From positions 4,481-68,480 of the forward strand of contig CAAFPE010000061.1 in NCBI GenBank assembly GCA_900764755.1: a stretch of 64,000 nt of DNA, in the 5' to 3' direction. Shown piece by piece: positions 62,058-64,000 of the stretch. Source of the stretch: an uncultured Oscillospiraceae bacterium (GTDB taxonomy: Bacteria > Bacillota > Clostridia > Oscillospirales > Oscillospiraceae). Both the position numbers and the translations under genes were made by a program. The notes under the pieces are model-generated. The model did not search any database and was not told where the DNA came from. It saw only the letters and a list, made by a program, of their open reading frames with translations. Numbering within the stretch: position 1 is the stretch's first letter; every line of letters starts with the position of its first letter.

Positions 62058-63971
62058 ATGGCAAAGAAGCAGTTTAAGGCGGAATCTAAGCGTCTGCTGG
62101 ATCTGATGATCAACTCGATCTACACCCACAAGGAGATCTTCCTCCGGGAGCTGATCTCCAATGCAAGTGATGCGGAGGACAAGCTGGCCTATAAGGCTCT
62201 CACCGACGATCAGGTGCCGGTGGACCGGAAGGACCTGAAGATCACCATCGTGCCCGATCAGGAGATGCGCACCCTGACCGTGTCCGATAACGGCGTGGGC
62301 ATGACCAAGGAGGAACTGGAAAATAACCTGGGCACCATCGCCAAGAGCGGATCCTTCCAGTTCAAGCAGGATCTGGCCAAGGAGGAGAAGGGGGAGGACA
62401 TCGACGTCATCGGTCAGTTCGGCGTGGGCTTCTACTCCGCTTTTATGGTGGCCGACCATGTGACAGTGATCTCCCGGGCCTACGGCAGCGACGAGGCATG
62501 GATGTGGCAGTCGGACGGGGCGGACGGCTATACGGTCACCCAGTGCGAGAAGGACGCCCCCGGCAGCGACGTCATCATGCACCTCAAGGAAAACGCCGAT
62601 GAGGAGGATTACAGCCAGTATCTGGAGACCTATAAGCTACAGGAGCTGATCAAAAAGTACTCCGATTATATCCGTTACCCCATCGTGATGGAGGTGGAGG
62701 ACTACCGCCAGAAGGAGAAGCCTGCCGATGCTGGGGAGGACTATAAGCCCGAGTGGGAGACGGTGAAGGAGTGGAAGACCATCAACTCCATGGTCCCCCT
62801 GTGGCAGCGGCAGAAGTCCAAGGTGACCGCCGAGGAGTACAACGCCTTTTATAAGGAAAAGTTCATGGACTGGCAGGACCCCCTGGCGGTGGTCCACACC
62901 AGCGCCGAGGGTGCAGTGACCTATAAGGCCATGCTTTATATCCCCCAGAAGGCGCCCTATGACTTCTATACCCGGGAATATCAGAAGGGGCTGCAGCTCT
63001 ACTCCTCCGGTGTGCTCATCATGGACAAGTGTGCCGATCTGCTGCCCGATTACTTCCGCTTTGTCAAGGGCGTGGTGGATTCCCCCGACTTCTCGCTGAA
63101 CATCAGCCGTGAGGTCCTCCAGCACGACCGGCAGCTGAAGGTGATCGCCTCTGCCCTGGAGAAGAAGATCAAGGGTGAACTGGTCAAGCTGCAAAAGGAG
63201 ACTCCGGAGAAGTATGAGCAGTTCTGGACCGCCTTCGGCAGCCAGATCAAGTATGGCGTGGTGGCGGACTACGGCGCCCACAAGGAGAATCTGAAGGATC
63301 TGCTGCTGTTCTGGTCCTCCAAGGAGGGGAAGAACACCACGCTGGAGGCCTATAAGGACCGGATGGCGGAGGAGCAGCCCTACTACTATTATGCCTGCGG
63401 CGAGAGCGTGGACAAGATTGCCAAGCTGCCTCAGGTGGAGCGCATCCTGGACAAGGGGTATGAGATCCTTTACTGCACCGAGGATGTGGACGACTTCGTG
63501 ATGCAGGCCCTGGGTGAGATCGATGGCAAGAAGTTCAAGTCCGCCACTGCCGAGGACGCCCTCCCCCAGACGGAGGAGGAGAAGAAGGCGGCTGAGGAGA
63601 AGGCTGAGGAGGGCAAGCCCGTCCTGGAGGCCGTGAAGGCCGCCCTGGGCGGCCAGGTCAAGGAGGTCCGCCTGTCCAAGATCCTGAAGTCCGGCGCCTG
63701 CTGTCTGTCCGCTGACGGTCCTGTCTCTCTGGAGATGGAGCGCTATATGCGGAAGATGGAGGGCGGCGAGCACATGAAGGCCGAGCGGGTGCTGGAGCTC
63801 AACGCCGACTCCGCCCCCTATGCCGCCCTGAAGAAGGCGGTGGATGCCGGGGATCAGGCCACTGTGGAGAAGTACGCCAAGCTGCTCTACGGTCAGGCCC
63901 TGCTGCTGGCCGACCTGCCGCTGGAGGATCCGGCAGAGTACGCCCAGCTGGTGTGCTCCCTGATGGCATAA
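62058..63971 (+). CDS. htpG: Molecular chaperone HtpG (Hsp90)
   Basis: This 637-residue chaperone begins AKKQFKAESKRLLDLMINSIY. It has the GHKL ATPase motifs EIFLRELISNASDA, DNGVGMT (about 88-94), GTIAKSGS and GQFGVGFYSAFMVAD (about 122-136), plus the middle-domain loop FPLNISRE-type segment DFSLNISREVLQ. A charged segment rich in Glu and Lys (about 500-530) precedes the C-terminal dimerisation domain. The ATG at 62058 follows TGGAGGAATT; an upstream ATG at 62040 is in-frame but lacks an RBS. It is preceded by an extended CIRCE element. Confidence 0.96.
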   Translation: MAKKQFKAESKRLLDLMINSIYTHKEIFLRELISNASDAEDKLAYKALTDDQVPVDRKDLKITIVPDQEMRTLTVSDNGVGMTKEELENNLGTIAKSGSFQFKQDLAKEEKGEDIDVIGQFGVGFYSAFMVADHVTVISRAYGSDEAWMWQSDGADGYTVTQCEKDAPGSDVIMHLKENADEEDYSQYLETYKLQELIKKYSDYIRYPIVMEVEDYRQKEKPADAGEDYKPEWETVKEWKTINSMVPLWQRQKSKVTAEEYNAFYKEKFMDWQDPLAVVHTSAEGAVTYKAMLYIPQKAPYDFYTREYQKGLQLYSSGVLIMDKCADLLPDYFRFVKGVVDSPDFSLNISREVLQHDRQLKVIASALEKKIKGELVKLQKETPEKYEQFWTAFGSQIKYGVVADYGAHKENLKDLLLFWSSKEGKNTTLEAYKDRMAEEQPYYYYACGESVDKIAKLPQVERILDKGYEILYCTEDVDDFVMQALGEIDGKKFKSATAEDALPQTEEEKKAAEEKAEEGKPVLEAVKAALGGQVKEVRLSKILKSGACCLSADGPVSLEMERYMRKMEGGEHMKAERVLELNADSAPYAALKKAVDAGDQATVEKYAKLLYGQALLLADLPLEDPAEYAQLVCSLMA

Positions 63972-64000
63972 GGGAATCGAAGAAGAACGTGGAATGGCCC

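Overview
The window is chromosomal DNA of a GC-rich (about 60 percent) anaerobic Firmicute, most likely a gut member of the Oscillospiraceae such as the Flavonifractor/Lawsonibacter/Intestinimonas group. This placement is inference from gene content: a monomeric [FeFe] hydrogenase, a reverse rubrerythrin coupled to PerR, SLH-domain exported proteins, an ECF-type pantothenate transporter, the Bacillus-like order SRP RNA-dnaX-ybaB, a CIRCE-like operator, a large Gram-positive SRP RNA, sigma-A promoters (TTGACA-17-TATAAT) and U-tailed intrinsic terminators. Almost everything is core genome. No CRISPR array, prophage, transposase or tRNA was seen.

Layout. 1-7.5 kb: a cut-off gene, rluA-type pseudouridine synthase, yceD-rpmF, a CmpB-like membrane protein, DUF1836, degV, prmA, a truncated pyruvate-kinase-like protein and an FMN azoreductase. 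7.55-7.93 kb: a palindrome-rich non-coding repeat. 7.9-12.3 kb: polA, an SLH protein, rimI. 12.4-16.9 kb: an apparent catabolic cluster (RraA-type aldolase, class I aminotransferase, NhaC antiporter, RpiR regulator) running into tsaD. 18.2-19.6 kb: infC-rpmI-rplT with a structured leader and an ATC start codon on infC. 20.4-23.4 kb: coaBC, panT and coaX, together a pantothenate-to-CoA module. 23.7-33.2 kb: hydrogenase, rpoB, rpoC. 33.6-35.4 kb: rubrerythrin, perR, TVP38-type membrane protein. 35.6-40.4 kb: tex and pcrA. 41.4-45.7 kb: uracil/xanthine permease behind an attenuator-like leader, lysA, lrgAB. 45.8-48.1 kb: an exported SLH protein with four tandem repeats. 48.4-50.9 kb: ybaB, dnaX and SRP RNA. 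51-56.6 kb: DEAD-box helicase, PspC, GNAT, gdhA and a histone-H1-like small protein. 56.7-61.8 kb: CorC/HlyC, a CAT-like acetyltransferase, ProX deacylase and a GntR-ABC operon. 62-64 kb: htpG behind an extended CIRCE palindrome.

The most unusual signal is a small structured element found twice (about 33457-33622 and 44413-44594). Both copies sit immediately behind a gene stop codon in the same orientation relative to the gene. In both cases the last 40-50 bp of that gene (rubrerythrin, lysA) is repeated on the far side of the element, with mainly synonymous or conservative differences. The two copies share an 80-nt core whose hairpin stems differ by compensatory changes. This looks like a small insertion unit that re-creates the 3' end of its host gene; no encoded recombinase is visible. 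Other points of note are the ATC start of infC, the MITE-like palindromic unit at 7.6 kb, the degenerate papain-like repeats of the 774-aa SLH protein, and the leader of the uracil permease.
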